From JAFDVL01 sp043719385 (GTDB lineage: Bacteria > Acidobacteriota > Blastocatellia > RBC074), in assembly GCA_043719385.1 (NCBI GenBank), contig JAYSTY010000053.1, positions 1 through 25,826 on the forward strand: 25,826 nt of DNA, read 5' to 3'. Shown here piece after piece: positions 14,667 through 23,214 of this stretch; the first letter of the stretch is position 1, and each line of letters opens with the position of its first letter. The translations under genes were made by a program, and so were the position numbers. Below the pieces are notes generated by a model. The model ran no database searches. It was not told the origin of the DNA and was given only the letters and a program-made list of their open reading frames with translations.

Positions 14667-17090
14667 TTATGTGTGGATTTCGGTAAGGACTCGCACGACC
14701 ACGACTGTCTGATCATCCTGAGGGTGCGTGTCGCCCAGAAAATATCCGACATCCCCCATAATTGCGCTCAATGTTTCTTCCGCGCCCATGCCATCGGCAA
14801 TTGCCGCCACCTTCATCAGGCGCTCTTCGCCATATTCTTCCTGTCGGTCGTCCATTGCTTCGGTGATGCCATCAGAATAAAGAATTAGTAGATCATTTTT
14901 GGCTAATTGGAGTTGCGCTACTTTGAGCGAACGATCAAATGATTTTCCGGCATTCAACCCCAGTCCCATGCCAGGCGGGGTAAGCAATTCTGAAGTTTGT
15001 TCCGCCATGCGACGCCAGACTGCCGGGTTATGACCAGCGCGGCAATAGGTCAGAATGTTCGTGACCGGATCAAGCACGCCAAAAAATAAGGTCACGAACA
15101 TTTTGCGTTTACATACTAAAAATAATTGTTTGTTGACCTGACGCAGAACTTCGCCGGGATCGCTTTCTGTTTCTGTGACCGACAGCAGCAGGCCTTTGGT
15201 CAGCGTCATATACAACGCCGCTGGAACGCCTTTGCCTGAAACGTCCGCGACGACAATACCTAATTTACCGTCCGGCATTTGGATGAAATCGTACAGGTCG
15301 CCCCCGCATTCACGCGCCGGTCGGCATAATCCGGCAATGCTGAAGCCCGGAATATTGGGCGCAGCAACAGGCAGCATTTGTTCCTGCGCTTTGCGTGCGA
15401 CATTGAATTCGGCTTTGAGGCGGTCGCGTTCGGCTTCGTCGTCATTTTCGTGAATAAACGTTCGTTGTGCTATTTCCGTCTTTGGGCTAAGCCTTGCAAG
15501 CACCAGTGTGACGAGAATTGCCAGCGCCAGAAAACTTAAACCGATGAGGCCTGCTTTATGCAGTGTAGGCGAAGGTTGTGACAATAACGCCAGCGCATTG
15601 ATCACCAGTCCCGCAGCAAAACTTGCCGTCAGTACGGCGAGCAAATCAAAGTGACTGTACAATCGCTCGTAGGTTAAAAAAATCGCCAGCATCACCCCGG
15701 CTTTGAGCGCGAGCGAAGGGGTTTGATTTGGATTAAGGTCAAACAGCAGAATCACGCCAATTACATAAAGCAAAATTCGCGCTAAGTATTTTGTCCTGAC
15801 TGAAGCAAAGAGCAGCGGCGCGATGAAGCCAAAGACCAGTAACAGGTAATAGCTGGTCATTGTGTTGAGCACAGCCGCCTCAGAAATTGCCGCCAGCGCT
15901 GGCAACCGTGAAGCAAACAGATCGTCTTTACTTGTTGCCTCAACCGGAACTGTCTGGAGTTTGCCAATGACGGAAATCAGAAAGGGAAGCGCCGCGATGA
16001 AGCCGCCCACTAACAATCCGGCAGTGAGAGTTGCCGCGACTGACCGGTTAAAAAATTGCCCGCGTAAAAGCGCTGCGAAAACTGCCTCTCGCCCTGTCCG
16101 ATTTTTAACGCTGATGGCCTCGCCCGAGGCCCAGAATCCGGTCATCAGCAAAGTAATTCCCAGGCTGATCAAAACAAATAAAAGGTACGGAACGACGGTC
16201 AGGATAAGCCGATTCGTAGTGTCGCCATAGGTTCCACCAGCGAGGTCATCCAGCGTTCCGGTCAGATAATTGCTGATTATTTGCAGGACAAAGACGACGA
16301 CAAAAAAGATGAGCGCCGCGAGGTGATCAATTTCTTTCCGCCTGATCCCCAGAAAATAAAATACCAGGGCGGCAAGGACACACAGGACATTCAAAATAAA
16401 TTTCAGGGAACCCACCAGCGCGAAAGAGGCCAGGTCGCGCCGGGTCAATTCCTCCTGAAAAGAACCGGGCAGGTTTCGTTCAAGATTGAATTCTTTCAAT
16501 CCCGCCCCGTTGACCAGGGCTTCGACATTGAATTTCAGCGCCCGATCATTCGGTGAAACATAACTCCAGATAAATTTCCTGACGCCTTTTTCCGGCTCTG
16601 AATCAGCCACGAAAGAAAATAAATTTCGATTAGTTCCCAAAATCTCCGCCACTATTTTTTCTGCCACTTCTCTGGCGGGAGCCGGAGCGATCTCCGTTGC
16701 ATCTTTCGGTTGTGACTTCCCACTAACAAATCGGAGCAGTTGTCCCTGCGCACTGAAATCAAAAATGAACCTTTGCTGACCATCGGGAGAAAGGAGTTGA
16801 ACTCTGGTTTTCAGCGGCGAGAGCAGCGCCAGTTCAAAGGCGGAGAAATTCGTGCGCGTCGCCAGATACCGCTCGAAGTTTCGTTCGCGATTGACCTCGG
16901 CGGTGGCGCTCCAGGTTGTTGTCTCAAGCAGGTATTGCGAAGCAATGTTTCTGGCTTTGGCGATCAGTTGCGGGCGATCAAGTTCGTACCCCCATCTTGA
17001 TGAAGGATCGTACCTGGAAAATAGAAGCGGAAGGGTCGCGTAACCAACGATTGCCAGCGCGATGATGATGAACCACTGACGTTTGTTCAT
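14667..17090 (-). CDS. Integral-membrane SpoIIE/PP2C-family serine phosphatase (canonical core)
   Basis: This 807-residue protein has one N-terminal helix (about 6-25), a predicted extracytoplasmic region of about 190 residues, then a cluster of hydrophobic helices from about 222 to 533 and a cytoplasmic SpoIIE-type phosphatase domain from about 575. Metal-binding motifs are intact: ECGGDLYD (D598, D601), VADVSGKG (D616), LYSDGITEA and DDQTVVVV. Such phosphatases act on anti-sigma-factor antagonists in partner-switching pathways. The membrane part would sense an unknown signal. The start ATG overlaps the end of the upstream paralogue by 4 bases, so translation is coupled. No anti-sigma factor or antagonist gene is in the window. 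Confidence 0.88.
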   Translation of the reverse strand: MNKRQWFIIIALAIVGYATLPLLFSRYDPSSRWGYELDRPQLIAKARNIASQYLLETTTWSATAEVNRERNFERYLATRTNFSAFELALLSPLKTRVQLLSPDGQQRFIFDFSAQGQLLRFVSGKSQPKDATEIAPAPAREVAEKIVAEILGTNRNLFSFVADSEPEKGVRKFIWSYVSPNDRALKFNVEALVNGAGLKEFNLERNLPGSFQEELTRRDLASFALVGSLKFILNVLCVLAALVFYFLGIRRKEIDHLAALIFFVVVFVLQIISNYLTGTLDDLAGGTYGDTTNRLILTVVPYLLFVLISLGITLLMTGFWASGEAISVKNRTGREAVFAALLRGQFFNRSVAATLTAGLLVGGFIAALPFLISVIGKLQTVPVEATSKDDLFASRLPALAAISEAAVLNTMTSYYLLLVFGFIAPLLFASVRTKYLARILLYVIGVILLFDLNPNQTPSLALKAGVMLAIFLTYERLYSHFDLLAVLTASFAAGLVINALALLSQPSPTLHKAGLIGLSFLALAILVTLVLARLSPKTEIAQRTFIHENDDEAERDRLKAEFNVARKAQEQMLPVAAPNIPGFSIAGLCRPARECGGDLYDFIQMPDGKLGIVVADVSGKGVPAALYMTLTKGLLLSVTETESDPGEVLRQVNKQLFLVCKRKMFVTLFFGVLDPVTNILTYCRAGHNPAVWRRMAEQTSELLTPPGMGLGLNAGKSFDRSLKVAQLQLAKNDLLILYSDGITEAMDDRQEEYGEERLMKVAAIADGMGAEETLSAIMGDVGYFLGDTHPQDDQTVVVVRVLTEIHT

Positions 17091-19543
17091 GCGCTTTCTC
17101 CCGCCGAATTTTTTAGCTGAATCACGACAGCCGTTAGATCGTCGGAGATAACGGCGGCGTGTTTCGCGCTTTCATGCAAAGCTGAAAGCAGCGAATCCTG
17201 TAACTGATAATTTGAATTTGGTTCGGTCCCGATAATTTTCCAAAATGCCGTTCCCGCTTTTGAATCTTTTTCACTCACCAGTTTTCCTGCGCCATCGGCT
17301 AAGAGTGAAACCAAATCACCTGGCTGGAGATAATAAAGGCCTTCGGTAACAGTGAACTTATTTTCGTGCTCCAGCTTGAACGTAATTTTATCTTCTTCAC
17401 CTGGTCGGGAATTCAGCGGAGTGCTTTCCAGATTGATCCAGGGGCGCGGGAATGTTCCGGTTCCGGCGTAACGTAAGGTGTTATCGCTGACATCAATCAC
17501 GGCGTAAATAAAGCCCAGGCCATCCTCGTGCGCCATCGTTTTGACCAGTTGGGTTTTCAGGCTGCGCACGACTTCGGTGGGCGAATTGTCATCACGCGAA
17601 TCGTTTTTTATGCGCGGCATCAAATACCCTTTGGCAAAGGCGATGGTGAGCGCCGAAGCCAGTCCCTTGCCGCCGCCTTCAGCCATAAAAACGCCAATTT
17701 TTTCCGCCCCCAGCTCAAACAAATCATAAAAATCGCCTCCGACTTCATGCGCCGGAACGCAGGTTGCCGCGATAGCAAGTTGCCGGATTTCGGGCAAGTG
17801 TTCCGGTAATAATCTGATTTGTGCTTCCCGTGCAGCGGATACTTCCGCCTGCAATGATAATCGTTCGGCAAGGTTGCTGGCGTAAAGCGGGCGCACCTGA
17901 TCTTCGTGATAAATTCGCCCCTGGAAATAAAACCAAAGCGCACCGAGCAGGGCAGCCGAGGTGACGATCAGTAAGATGAAACCTGAATTACGAATGGAGG
18001 GCGTCGGTTGCGCAATGTATAACTGAATATTCGTTACCAGATCAGACGCGCCGAGGGTGATGATGGCTGTGAGCAGATCAAATTTGAAAAACGAGAGCAG
18101 CACCGCGCTGGCAGTAATCGCAATGGGCAGAATTGAAACCGTCCAGGGCGCCACCGAGGCAACGACCCAGATGGAACAGGCCTCGAAGGCGATCATAAAT
18201 AACAGGAATAAAATCAGGGGCTGATTTTTCAAGCGCCGATGGAGGAAGGGCAGCGGTAACAGGAGAATAAAGATCACACTAATCAGTGCGCTTGCCAGCC
18301 AGTTTACCAGCCCAAAAGCCCAGTTAAATTGCGCAAAATAGGGGTCGAGGCTGGTGAGTTGCCACCCCATATTGGCGTGCCGCGACAGAATGCTGACACT
18401 TGCCTGATTCAGTAATAAGAGCCAGCCGCTCAGCGCAAAACCATGAATGACTGACCGCGCCACATTGCCGGAAAATATTTTGCCCACCATCAGCGTATCA
18501 AGCGAAGTCAGTTTGCCGGGATAGAGTTCACGCAAATCACCTTCGCCGCTGCCATAGGCAAACCCAATACACAGCCCCAGCATGACCCAGACTATGACAC
18601 TGAATATTTTACTGATCCACGAGGTATCAGCGGTTCTCAGGGTCGTGACGGCTTCGTAGACAGACACATCCGTGAGGAAGACGAAACCCCCAAAAATGAC
18701 GGCAACCGTCAGCGCGATGATCAGAATACGAAGGTAAGACACTTCGCTTTGACGGAATCTTTCGGCAAAGCGAAAAATCCCAAAGATGACCATAATCACG
18801 GTCAGCGTGATGTAGCCAATCACGGCCACAAGCTGAGAAATTTTTCTTTGGGGCAGAGTTTGTTCGATAAATTTCTCATCAAGCTGCGCTTCAATTTTTT
18901 CGCCCACGACCTGATTTCCACGCACGGAAATAATGGTTTTATTTTTAAGTTCCGGCAGTGTGGCGGGCGACCAGTTCCACGTATAACGGCGAATCGTATT
19001 GCCTGATCCGCTGTCCTCATTCAACCTCGGTTGCGCGGAAGCTGTGCTCGAAGCCGCTTCAGGACGGGCATGAAAAGTGGTTTCAGCCAAATTGTGGCTG
19101 ACTGTTTCGGGGGCGTCCGTCAGCATTGGGTCAGCGGCAAATGAACGGACAAAACCGGAAACACTCCCGTCCGGGGCCAGCCAGACTTGCATATTTTCTT
19201 TGTTACCGGGAGCCAGTAAGAGAATTCTGATCGTGACATCAGGGGCAAAGGATTGTGCCTGCGCAGAATTTTGCTCCCCTTTTATGCGGTAGTAAAAATA
19301 GAGATTATTGTCCGTGTCAATTTTACAAAAACTTTTCCAGCCTTCCGTTTCAACTCCTTTGCTCCGGGCATATTGTCGCGCCGTGGCAATCGCCTGCTCA
19401 CGATCAAGTTTGAATTTAATTTGATACGTTGCGTCAAATTGGCGATAAAGCTCCAGCCCCGCAAAGTATGCAAAGGGCGAGAGAATCAACAGCATCAACC
19501 AGATTCGGTTGACATGTTTGCGGGACAAAAATTTAACGCGCAT
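17087..19543 (-). CDS. Integral-membrane SpoIIE/PP2C-like protein with an altered catalytic core
   Basis: An 818-residue paralogue of the next gene, with the same plan: a helix at about 14-30, an extracytoplasmic region of about 200 residues, hydrophobic helices from about 236 to 540, then a SpoIIE-like domain from about 565. EVGGDFYD (D604, D607) and DDLTAVVI are kept, but the usual VADVSGKG is MAEGGGKG (Glu622 in place of Asp) and the usual SDGITEA is ADGAGKL. The loss of a metal ligand suggests weak or no phosphatase activity, so it may regulate its partner. The ATGA overlap (17087-17090) couples the two genes. ATG 19543 has no clear ribosome site. Confidence 0.85.
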   Translation of the reverse strand: MRVKFLSRKHVNRIWLMLLILSPFAYFAGLELYRQFDATYQIKFKLDREQAIATARQYARSKGVETEGWKSFCKIDTDNNLYFYYRIKGEQNSAQAQSFAPDVTIRILLLAPGNKENMQVWLAPDGSVSGFVRSFAADPMLTDAPETVSHNLAETTFHARPEAASSTASAQPRLNEDSGSGNTIRRYTWNWSPATLPELKNKTIISVRGNQVVGEKIEAQLDEKFIEQTLPQRKISQLVAVIGYITLTVIMVIFGIFRFAERFRQSEVSYLRILIIALTVAVIFGGFVFLTDVSVYEAVTTLRTADTSWISKIFSVIVWVMLGLCIGFAYGSGEGDLRELYPGKLTSLDTLMVGKIFSGNVARSVIHGFALSGWLLLLNQASVSILSRHANMGWQLTSLDPYFAQFNWAFGLVNWLASALISVIFILLLPLPFLHRRLKNQPLILFLLFMIAFEACSIWVVASVAPWTVSILPIAITASAVLLSFFKFDLLTAIITLGASDLVTNIQLYIAQPTPSIRNSGFILLIVTSAALLGALWFYFQGRIYHEDQVRPLYASNLAERLSLQAEVSAAREAQIRLLPEHLPEIRQLAIAATCVPAHEVGGDFYDLFELGAEKIGVFMAEGGGKGLASALTIAFAKGYLMPRIKNDSRDDNSPTEVVRSLKTQLVKTMAHEDGLGFIYAVIDVSDNTLRYAGTGTFPRPWINLESTPLNSRPGEEDKITFKLEHENKFTVTEGLYYLQPGDLVSLLADGAGKLVSEKDSKAGTAFWKIIGTEPNSNYQLQDSLLSALHESAKHAAVISDDLTAVVIQLKNSAGESA

Positions 19544-19589
19544 AGAGTTTCAAAAGGTGTGCGTACCTTTTACTACAGGCTGGCGCAGA

Positions 19590-19630
19590 AAACAAAAAGC
19601 AGCGGCTGAAATATCTTCGGCACCGCTGCT
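19590..19630 (-). terminator. Intrinsic terminator of the HpnJ-like gene
   Basis: Read on the minus strand, AGCAGCGG (19630-19623) pairs perfectly with CCGCTGCT (19605-19598), followed at once by TTTTGTTTT. It begins about 30 bases after the radical SAM stop codon. This implies that the two SpoIIE genes start from their own promoter between 19544 and 19597, although I see no clear -35/-10 pair there. Confidence 0.8.
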
Positions 19631-19660
19631 GCAACTAATAAATCCGCAAACTGAAAAAAG

Positions 19661-21103
19661 CTAGATATTACCGGCTTCGACCATCTTCCGCCGTCTGGCG
19701 CGCGTGGCCAGAAACTCTTTGGCTTCTTTGTAAAGCCGTTTGCGGTCATTACTGTTCGACATCGCGCCTTTGACAATGCGGTAAATCGGTTTGGGGCGAA
19801 AATAATATTCGTCGTAAAATTTATGCACCCAGTCCAGCATTTCCGCGCCGGACAAATGTGGGAAATTCGCCATCGGCAATTGCTGTCCAAGCTCGTCGGA
19901 CATTTTTGTATTCATTATCACGCCGTTGGCTTTGAACCAGTCATACATTTCAGTGCCGGGATAGGCGTGTGCGACGGAAACCTGTAATGTTTCCGCGTCC
20001 ATTTCTTTCGCGTAGGCAATCGTTTCCTTGATCGTCTCACGCGTTTCGCCGGGCAATCCGATGATGAAATCAGCATGAACTTTGATGCCGACTTTTTTGC
20101 AATTTTTGACGAACTCCATGGAGCGTTTGGCGGAAATTCCTTTCTTGATATTTTTCAAAATTTGATCATTGCCGGATTCAAAACCAACGATGAATAAACG
20201 GCAGCCCGCATCCGCCATGACTTTCAGTGTTTCGTAATCAAGGTGCGAGCGCGAGGTCGAAGACCATTGAAATTTGAGCGGCTTGAAGGCCTCGCTCATC
20301 TCAATCATGCGCTTTGGATTGTAAGTAAACGTGTCGTCATCAAAGAAAATTTCCTTGAGTCCTTCGGGCTTGAAAGCATCCAGCGCGTACTCGACTTCGT
20401 TCTTCACATCCTGCACCGAACGCTGACGCCAGCGATGATCGTCGAACGTCTGAGGCCATAAACAAAACGTGCAAAGCGCCGGACAGCCCCGCGTCGAATA
20501 AAATGCGACAAACGGATTCAGCAAAAATGGCACGTTATATTTTTTGATATTCAGATCACGTTTGAAAATTGGCGTGACCCAGGGCAGGGAATCAAGCTCA
20601 GTGACAAGCGGTTCCGGCGGCGTCGAAATCATCCTGCCGTCTTGCAGGAAATGGACGCCGGGAATTGTGGCGAGCGATTCTCCATTCGCAAATCTCGTGA
20701 CGGCGTAATCAAATTCTTTGTGCGTGACGAAATCAATCGCCGGACTGGCCATCAGTGCGACTTCGGGATGAGTCGTCACAGGCGGGCCAACGAACGCGAT
20801 TTTCAACGCAGGATTCAGGCTTTTCATCAGCTCCGCCAGCGTGACATCATTGGCAAAGCCGACGTGCGAAGTGAAGAGAATGACGAATTCGTAATCTTTC
20901 GCAATTTTCGCCGTTTCTTCCGGGCTGACGTGATGCGGCGGAGCGTCCAGCAGGCGCGAATTTTTAATCATTGCTGCCGGATAACCGAGCCACACCGGGT
21001 ACCAGTAACTTTCGATTTCACGCGTCGCAGGCCAGCGCGAAGATGCACCGCCATCAAATTTTTCAAACGAAGGCGGGTTAAGTAAAAGAGTTTTCATTGA
21101 CAT
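19661..21103 (-). CDS. hpnJ: HpnJ-like radical SAM/B12-binding-type protein (hopanoid-associated)
   Basis: 480 residues. The N-terminus (MKTLLLNPPSFEKFDGGASS, with YWYPVWL and LLDAPP following) is characteristic of HpnJ. A cobalamin-binding-like region fills about 60-155. The radical SAM cluster motif is RGCPALCTFC (C207, C211, C214), followed by LWPQTF and EIFFDDDTFT. HpnJ is needed for the cyclitol-ether head group of bacteriohopanetetrol in bacteria where it was studied; the exact reaction here is inferred. No squalene-hopene cyclase or other hpn gene is in the window. The family start suggests ATG 21097 (Met3) as an alternative; neither start has a clear ribosome site. Repeat D begins 7 bases upstream. 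Confidence 0.82.
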   Translation of the reverse strand: MSMKTLLLNPPSFEKFDGGASSRWPATREIESYWYPVWLGYPAAMIKNSRLLDAPPHHVSPEETAKIAKDYEFVILFTSHVGFANDVTLAELMKSLNPALKIAFVGPPVTTHPEVALMASPAIDFVTHKEFDYAVTRFANGESLATIPGVHFLQDGRMISTPPEPLVTELDSLPWVTPIFKRDLNIKKYNVPFLLNPFVAFYSTRGCPALCTFCLWPQTFDDHRWRQRSVQDVKNEVEYALDAFKPEGLKEIFFDDDTFTYNPKRMIEMSEAFKPLKFQWSSTSRSHLDYETLKVMADAGCRLFIVGFESGNDQILKNIKKGISAKRSMEFVKNCKKVGIKVHADFIIGLPGETRETIKETIAYAKEMDAETLQVSVAHAYPGTEMYDWFKANGVIMNTKMSDELGQQLPMANFPHLSGAEMLDWVHKFYDEYYFRPKPIYRIVKGAMSNSNDRKRLYKEAKEFLATRARRRKMVEAGNI

Positions 21104-21110
21104 AATTTTT

Positions 21111-21300
21111 CAGTACCGCGAGCCAGGGCGCGTGTGGTTATTTGCAGACGCCTTATTGCTCGTAATTTAAGTTCTGGAAGCTTAGCTATATTGCCTGGTT
21201 TTCGCAAGTAAGGAACCCGGCTCGCTACGGCTCGCGGTACTGTAGAGCGGTAGCGACGGGTAGCACCTAGTGCTGTCCCCTGAGCGGTAGCGACGGGGTT
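21111..21300. repeat. Palindromic repeat cluster, copy D (between hpnJ and yajQ)
   Basis: A CAGTACCGCGAGCC end at 21111-21124 faces a fuller inverted arm at 21219-21242 ending in GCGGTACTG. Two direct copies of GAGCGGTAGCGACGGG follow at 21245-21260 and 21282-21297, 37 bases apart, with a small hairpin (AGCAC-CTA-GTGCT) between them. It fills much of the 435-base divergent spacer. The remaining part, 21301-21488, shows nothing I recognise apart from the promoter-like site that follows it. Confidence 0.8.
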
Positions 21301-21488
21301 GGTGCGAGTCAACCTCAAATCTCCAGCCGCGAACACAAAGCGGTGTCAAGCCACCGCACTCCACACGCTCCGCGCTTTTACGAATTTGACAATCCCTGCT
21401 GATCAGGATAAAAACAGGGCGCGATCCAATCATTTCTGAACTTACATTTTTGAGATTTTTAGTCACAATCGCTGAGCGTGATAGTTTT

Positions 21489-21517
21489 TTGACTATTATT
21501 GCACGCGCAGGTGAAAT
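21489..21517 (+). promoter_or_regulatory. Probable sigma-70 promoter for yajQ
   Basis: TTGACT (21489-21494) is 17 bases from TGAAAT (21512-21517): five of six and four of six matches to the -35 and -10 consensus, at ideal spacing. It is 21 bases before ATG 21539, leaving only a short leader. Confidence 0.45.
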
Positions 21518-21538
21518 TTAAGGGTTACGATATTTATT

Positions 21539-22039
21539 ATGGCACAGCAAAACACTTTTGATATTGCCTCGCAAATTGATCATGCCGAAGTTGCCAACGC
21601 AATTAATCAGGCGCTCAAGGAACTCCAGAATCGGTTTGACTTTAAGGGCAGCAAAAGCAATATCGAGGCCGAAAAAGAGGAAGCCATTATCTTAAGCTCT
21701 GACGACGAATATAAATTAAATAGCCTGAACGACATTTTGCAAACAAAATTAGTCAAACGGAATGTTCCGCTCAAGGGCTTGACTTACGGCAAAATTGAAT
21801 CAGCTTTAGGCGGCACGGTGCGCCAGAAAATTACGCTGCAGCAGGGCATCCCACAGGACAAAGCCAAAGAAATCGTCAAATACATTAAGGAAACAAAAAT
21901 TAAAGTGCAGGTTTCCATTCAGGGCGACCTCGTGCGAGTGGCGGGCAAAGACCGCGATCAGTTACAAGAAGTTATCGCATCATTGAAACAACACGATTTT
22001 GGAATTGACATGCAGTTTACTAACTATCGCTCAAACTAG
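21539..22039 (+). CDS. yajQ: YajQ-family nucleotide-binding protein
   Basis: YajQ proteins are small cytosolic proteins with two ferredoxin-like folds that bind nucleotides; in Xanthomonas one binds cyclic di-GMP and alters transcription. This 166-residue protein matches the family along its length: the N-terminal NTFDIASQIDHAEVANAINQ, RFDFKGSKSNIE (about 32-43), LKGLTYGKIESALGGTVRQ, and the C-terminal VRVAGKDRDQLQEVI and FGIDMQFTNYR. It is the first gene of the rightward series, 65 bases before the prenyl synthase. Whether this one binds cyclic di-GMP cannot be told from sequence. Confidence 0.93.
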   Translation: MAQQNTFDIASQIDHAEVANAINQALKELQNRFDFKGSKSNIEAEKEEAIILSSDDEYKLNSLNDILQTKLVKRNVPLKGLTYGKIESALGGTVRQKITLQQGIPQDKAKEIVKYIKETKIKVQVSIQGDLVRVAGKDRDQLQEVIASLKQHDFGIDMQFTNYRSN

Positions 22040-22104
22040 CTTTGGTCAGCCAGGCTTGCCGAATCCTTCTTAATTAAATTTTTACCGCAAAAGTGCAAAC
22101 TATA

Positions 22105-23112
22105 ATGCCTAAAATCTTTCCATTACCGACGCTCAAAGGAACAAGCTTCTCGACCGCTCAGGTCTTCGGGTTAATTCGCCGCGACTTGCTTTTGGTCGAG
22201 GAAGAATTGGAAAGACAGTCCCGCTCAAATCTGCAAATTTTGCATCATCTGAATCGGTATCTGTTGAATTCCGGCGGCAAGCGCTTGCGCCCGGCGTTGT
22301 TATTATTGGCGGCCAAAGTTTTTGGCGAGGGAACTGATAACTCAATCATCAGCATGGCGGCGGTGATGGAATTATTACACACGGCAACTTTGGTTCACGA
22401 CGACATTATTGATGGCGCAGAAATGCGGCGTGGCAAAAAATCTGTGGCGGCGCAATGGGGCAACGACATCGCCGTCTTGCTGGGCGATTGGTTGTATATG
22501 ACGGCGTTCGAGACTTCGTTGCAACAACGCAACCTCGAAGTCCTGGACATCCTGACCGAAGCCACGCGCAAAATGACGGAGGGCGAATTGTTGCAATTGT
22601 CATTGGTTGGTAAATTGCAAATTACCGAGGAACAGCATTTTGAAATCGTCGAGCGGAAAACCGGCTTTCTGTTCAGCGCCAGTTGTCGTTTGGGCGGCGT
22701 GATGCGCGGCGCCAGCACAGTCGAAAAGGCTGCGCTCGAAGATTACGGCATGAATCTCGGCATCGCCTTTCAGCTTACCGATGACCTGCTGGATTTTACT
22801 TCCAATGCGCAAAAACTTGGCAAACCTGTCCTGAGTGATTTGCGCGAGGGCAAGGTCACATTACCTTTAATTCGCCTGCTGGATCGTTATCCGCAATATG
22901 AAGAACTTGTGAGTATTGCGATGGCTGACAACGATGATGCGGCCCATAAAGTCCTGGCGATTTTACGCGAATGCGGTCAACTGGAACTGGCTCGTAATGA
23001 AGCGCTGAGTTACGCTGTGCGGGCCGAAGAAGCGTTGGAAGCGTTGCCTGAAAATCAATACCGTCAGGCCTTGTCCGACATCGCACAATTTGTTGTTGAG
23101 CGAGACAAATGA
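22105..23112 (+). CDS. Long-chain polyprenyl diphosphate synthase (trans)
   Basis: Class I prenyltransferase of about 335 residues that elongates allylic diphosphates with IPP, for quinone side chains or similar lipids. Visible are GGKRLRP (57-63), the first Asp-rich motif DDIID (99-103), GDW near 128, and the second Asp-rich motif DDLLD (226-230) followed by a KP/DLREGKVTLPLI segment. The residues 4 and 5 places before the first motif are Thr and Ala rather than aromatic, which favours a long product (about C30 or more, IspB/HepT-like). A GTG at 22093 is an alternative start, but ATG 22105 fits the family better; neither has a clear ribosome site. Confidence 0.9.
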   Translation: MPKIFPLPTLKGTSFSTAQVFGLIRRDLLLVEEELERQSRSNLQILHHLNRYLLNSGGKRLRPALLLLAAKVFGEGTDNSIISMAAVMELLHTATLVHDDIIDGAEMRRGKKSVAAQWGNDIAVLLGDWLYMTAFETSLQQRNLEVLDILTEATRKMTEGELLQLSLVGKLQITEEQHFEIVERKTGFLFSASCRLGGVMRGASTVEKAALEDYGMNLGIAFQLTDDLLDFTSNAQKLGKPVLSDLREGKVTLPLIRLLDRYPQYEELVSIAMADNDDAAHKVLAILRECGQLELARNEALSYAVRAEEALEALPENQYRQALSDIAQFVVERDK

Positions 23113-23167
23113 ACGCGGATTATGGATATTGATTGCTTGAAAAATCCTTCTGCTTTATGCTTGCGCT

Positions 23168-23196
23168 TTGACACGTAAATAGTTGGTAAAACGAAT
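23168..23196 (+). promoter_or_regulatory. Possible sigma-70 promoter before the coiled-coil protein gene
   Basis: TTGACA (23168-23173) is a perfect -35 box, 17 bases from ACGAAT (23191-23196), a weak -10. It lies in the 102-base gap after the prenyl synthase and 18 bases before ATG 23215. The poor -10 keeps confidence low. Confidence 0.3.
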
Positions 23197-23214
23197 TTTG
23201 AAATCAGCAATCCA

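Noticed and set aside
20642..21085. 147-codon plus-strand frame inside hpnJ
   Set aside because: It lies opposite a well-supported radical SAM gene and is Arg/Phe-rich with no recognisable domain.
21245..21297. CRISPR-like direct repeats
   Set aside because: Only two copies of a 16-base unit are present, they belong to the palindromic repeat family, and no cas genes are near.
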